DNA of 64,000 bases, from contig NZ_RARB01000006.1 in the NCBI RefSeq assembly GCF_003612015.1, positions 5,263-69,262 of the forward strand, written 5' to 3'. Positions 61,270-64,000 of this stretch are shown here, piece by piece (position 1 is the stretch's first letter; every line of letters starts with the position of its first letter). The notes beneath the pieces were generated by a model. It did no database searches and was not told the origin of the DNA. It was given only the letters and a program-made list of their open reading frames with translations. Origin of the DNA: Pantoea piersonii. GTDB lineage: Bacteria; Pseudomonadota; Gammaproteobacteria; Enterobacterales; Enterobacteriaceae. A program made the translations under genes and the position numbers.

Positions 61270-63896
61270 TGAGAAATTCCCGCCTGTTCCTCGCTGAAGT
61301 GGTAGCTGAACTGCGGATGCGCATAGCTGACCCGCAGTGCGCTCCACTGCTGTTTCTCCAGCGTCGCGGTCAGCAGCCGCTCGCTGATCTGCGGCAGCAG
61401 CGTCTGGGTCAGGATAGCGTCAACCATGCGCCCGCCCGATTCGGTTTCCTGACAGCGGCTGGCGATCTGCTGCGCCACCTCCGGCGCAAACTCCGCCTGA
61501 ATGCGGTGATGCGTCAGCAGCCGCTGGCGGATCTGCTCCAGGCGCATCCCGACGATACGCATCAGCATCGCGTCGCTGAGCGGATAGTAGGGGATCACCG
61601 TCAGTCGCCCAAGCAGCGCCGCCGGGAACGCCTGGCGCAGCGGCGGGCGCAGCATCGCGGTCAGCGCCTCCGGCTCCGGCAGCAGACTCTCATCGGCGCA
61701 CAGCCCCTCGATCAGCTCGCTGCCGATATTGGAGGTAAGGATAATGACGCAGTTACGGAAATCGATATGGCGGCCTTCGCCATCCTCCATCCAGCCCTTA
61801 TCGAACACCTGGAAAAAAAGCTCGTGCACGTCGGCATGCGCTTTTTCAATCTCATCCAGCAGCACCACGCTGTAGGGACGGCGACGTACCGCCTCGGTCA
61901 GCACGCCGCCTTCGCCGTAGCCGACATAGCCCGGCGGCGCGCCTTTCAGCGTCGAGACCGTATGCGCTTCCTGGAACTCGCTCATATTAATGGTGATCAG
62001 GTTCTGTTCGCCGCCGTAGAGCGCCTCCGCCAGCGCCAGCGCCGTTTCGGTTTTGCCCACGCCGGAGGGTCCGCACAGCAGGAAAACGCCGGTGGGCTTA
62101 TGGGGATCGTCGAGGCGCGCGTGCGCGGTGCGAATGCGGTGCGCAATGGCGGCCAGCGCGTGAGGCTGGCCGACAACGCGCCGCGCCAGCGCTGCGGGCA
62201 GATTGAGCACCGATGCCGCCTCGTCGCGCAGCATGCGGCCGAGCGGAATGCCGGTCCAGTCGGCGACCACGGCGGCGACGACGCTGGCGTCCACCGCCGG
62301 GAAGATCAGCGGCGCATCGTCCTGCAGTTGCTGAAGCTGCCGCTGCGCCTCGCTGAGACGGGCGCGCAGCGCCGGATCGTCCTGCGCCGCCGCCAGCTGC
62401 TCCGCCCGCAGCGCGATAAGCTGGCGCACCAGCGCCAGCTCCTGTTCACAGCGCGGCTGCAGATCGGCAAACCGCTGCGCCACCTGCGCCAGCGCCGCCT
62501 CCGCTTTCGCCAGACGTTCTACGGCGTCAGCCTGATTCAGCCGCGCTTCGCGCCGCGCGATCTCCGCTTCAAGCGTCAGCGCCTCCTGTTGACGCCGCAG
62601 CGCCACCAGCGTCGGCGGTTCGCCATGCAGGCTGACGGCGACGCGCGCGCAGGCGGTATCAAGCAGCGCGATCGCCTTATCCGGCAGCTGGCGGGCGGGA
62701 ATATAGCGATGCGACAGGCGTACCGCGCTTTCCACCGCTTCATCCAGCAGCAGCACCTGATGATGCTGTGACAGCGTCACGGAAAGGTGGCGCAGCATCT
62801 GAATCGCCTTCTCCTCGTCCGGCTCGGCGACCTGAACTGGCTGAAAGCGGCGCGTCAACGCCGGATCTTTCTCGATATATTTTTTATATTCCGCCCATGT
62901 CGTCGCGCCGATAGTGCGCAGCTGACCGCGCGCCAGCGCAGGCTTCAGCAGGTTGGCGGCGTCGCCGGTTCCCTGCTGGCCGCCCGCGCCGATCAAGGTG
63001 TGTATTTCGTCGATAAACAGCACCACCGGCACCGGACTGGCCTGAACCTGAGCGATGACCCCTTGCAGACGGCTTTCAAATTCGCCCTTAACCGACGCAC
63101 CCGCCTGCAGCAGCCCGATGTCGAGCAGCCAGAGCTGCACCTGCTGCAGGGGCGGCGGCACCGATCCCGCCGCGATGCGCATCGCCAGCCCTTCCGCCAG
63201 CGCGGTTTTGCCCACGCCCGCCTCGCCGGTCAGCAGGGGATTGTTCTGGCGGCGGCGCAGCAGAATATCGACCATCTGCCGGATCTCGTCGTCGCGGCCA
63301 ACGACCGGATCGATATCGCCTTTGCGCGCCAGCGCGGTGAGATCGCGGCCATAAAGCGCCAGAAAATTTTCACTGCCGTGCCCCGGCGACTGCGGCGCGG
63401 CGGAGTCGGCCAGCGCCTCTTCGTCGGAACCCGCCACGCAGCGGGCGAAGTCGCTCAGCAGCAGGGTGCTGTCGATGCGCTCAAACTGCGGAGAGATCGC
63501 CAGCAGCACATGGCGCAGGGCGAAGGTTTTCAGCAGCGCCAGCAGCAGATGGCCGCCGCGAATGCGGCTGTGGCCGAAGCTCAGCGAGCAGTAGACCCAG
63601 CTGCGCTCGACGGCGTTGTCGATATGCTCGGCAAGATCGGAGATGGTTCCCGCGCCGCGCGGCAGGCGGTCGAGCGCCGCCACTATCTCGCTCGCCAGCT
63701 GCGACTCATTCAGCCCGAAGCGGGCAATAAGCCGCTGCAGATCGCTGTTGGGCAGCTGCATCAGCTGATGCAGCCAGTGCACCAGCTCGACATAGGGATT
63801 GCCGCGCAGCTTACAGAACGCGGTGGCGCTCTCCAGCGCGGTAAAGAGCGGCGAATTCAGTTTGCTAAACAACTCAGAGCGACGAATATCAGACAT
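61266..63896 (-). CDS. clpV: ClpV (TssH), T6SS sheath-disassembly ATPase
   Basis: An 876-residue AAA+ unfoldase of the ClpB/ClpV class. It has an N-terminal Clp-N domain (to about 150), Walker A1 GEAGVGKTALAEG (near 218), Walker B VVLFIDEIHTLIGAG, a middle coiled coil (about 400-500, Ala/Glu-rich), Walker A2 GPSGVGKTETAL (near 607) and VVLLDEIEKAH. It recycles contracted TssBC sheath. The ATG at 63896 has AAGGA at a good distance. It lies 30 bp after tssG and overlaps the kinase gene. Confidence 0.94.
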   Translation of the reverse strand: MSDIRRSELFSKLNSPLFTALESATAFCKLRGNPYVELVHWLHQLMQLPNSDLQRLIARFGLNESQLASEIVAALDRLPRGAGTISDLAEHIDNAVERSWVYCSLSFGHSRIRGGHLLLALLKTFALRHVLLAISPQFERIDSTLLLSDFARCVAGSDEEALADSAAPQSPGHGSENFLALYGRDLTALARKGDIDPVVGRDDEIRQMVDILLRRRQNNPLLTGEAGVGKTALAEGLAMRIAAGSVPPPLQQVQLWLLDIGLLQAGASVKGEFESRLQGVIAQVQASPVPVVLFIDEIHTLIGAGGQQGTGDAANLLKPALARGQLRTIGATTWAEYKKYIEKDPALTRRFQPVQVAEPDEEKAIQMLRHLSVTLSQHHQVLLLDEAVESAVRLSHRYIPARQLPDKAIALLDTACARVAVSLHGEPPTLVALRRQQEALTLEAEIARREARLNQADAVERLAKAEAALAQVAQRFADLQPRCEQELALVRQLIALRAEQLAAAQDDPALRARLSEAQRQLQQLQDDAPLIFPAVDASVVAAVVADWTGIPLGRMLRDEAASVLNLPAALARRVVGQPHALAAIAHRIRTAHARLDDPHKPTGVFLLCGPSGVGKTETALALAEALYGGEQNLITINMSEFQEAHTVSTLKGAPPGYVGYGEGGVLTEAVRRRPYSVVLLDEIEKAHADVHELFFQVFDKGWMEDGEGRHIDFRNCVIILTSNIGSELIEGLCADESLLPEPEALTAMLRPPLRQAFPAALLGRLTVIPYYPLSDAMLMRIVGMRLEQIRQRLLTHHRIQAEFAPEVAQQIASRCQETESGGRMVDAILTQTLLPQISERLLTATLEKQQWSALRVSYAHPQFSYHFSEEQAGISQ

Positions 63897-63926
63897 GATG
63901 TTCCTTAACAAAAGTAACGAAAAAGT

Positions 63927-64000
63927 TCAGGGTGCAGGCTCCAGATGCAGGATCAGGTCGTCGCGGTCGCGCGGTTCCGGCTGTTCGCCGAGCCAGCTGC
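63927..64000 (-). CDS. tssG: TssG, C-terminal end only
   Basis: The last 24 codons of a minus-strand gene enter the window. The end ...SWLGEQPEPRDRDDL and an acidic tail is typical of the T6SS baseplate protein TssG, the usual neighbour upstream of clpV. Identification rests on that short stretch and context. Confidence 0.6.
   Translation of the reverse strand, partial: SWLGEQPEPRDRDDLILHLEPAP

Overview
The window looks like a chromosomal segment of an enterobacterium. The complete maltose regulon (malG-malF-malE, malK-lamB-malM, malQ-malP, malT), nudI, nudK-like and rluF genes are all of Enterobacterales type. GC-rich sequence, all mal genes in one cluster and a type VI secretion (T6SS) locus with a Ser/Thr kinase suggest a Pantoea/Mixta-like member of the Erwiniaceae. 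That genus-level placement is inference from the sequence alone.

Left part (1-27 kb): an acquired metal-resistance island with visibly lower GC than the rest. Its left edge is a mobile-element scrapyard: a truncated, frameshifted IS5-family transposase, split by what looks like the 5' end of a group II intron, which is cut off by a complete IS5. Next come an orphan HipB-type antitoxin with two palindromic operators and a stand-alone OLD-family ATPase/TOPRIM nuclease (candidate phage defence). Then follows the silver/copper island: DUF305 protein, silE, silRS (minus), silCFBA, DUF411 protein, silP, DUF2933 protein, an M23 peptidase, a SilE/PcoE-like third paralogue, pcoABCD, pcoRS, pcoE. SilRS and PcoRS are two-component systems with recognisable palindromic operators before silC, silE and pcoE and a different palindrome before pcoA. 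SilCBA is the tripartite efflux pump, SilF the periplasmic chaperone, SilP the P-type ATPase. PcoA/B/C/D handle periplasmic copper. SilE, PcoE and their relatives are periplasmic metal sponges.

Middle part (27.5-45.7 kb): an aldo/keto reductase, nudI, and the contiguous maltose/maltodextrin regulon with a vapBC toxin-antitoxin pair lodged between malM and malQ. MalFGK-E imports maltodextrins that enter through LamB, MalP and MalQ degrade them, and MalT activates everything. MalT-box-like sequences lie in the malE-malK and malP-malT intervals.

Right part (45.7-64 kb): a four-gene chaperone-usher fimbrial operon with a DUF1120 pilin, an NCS1 permease, rluF (apparent TTG start) and an arginase-like protein. 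After these comes a NemR-type repressor whose operator is repeated before a DJ-1/PfpI-family gene, suggesting a small electrophile-stress regulon, and then a secreted alpha/beta hydrolase. A DeoR regulator is divergent from a NudK-like hydrolase and a DUF4406 protein. The segment ends in a T6SS locus read on the minus strand (tssG end, clpV/tssH, Ser/Thr kinase). Facing it is a GH24 lysozyme with a peptidoglycan-binding domain, overlapping by 4 bp a small secreted protein: a probable antibacterial effector-immunity pair.
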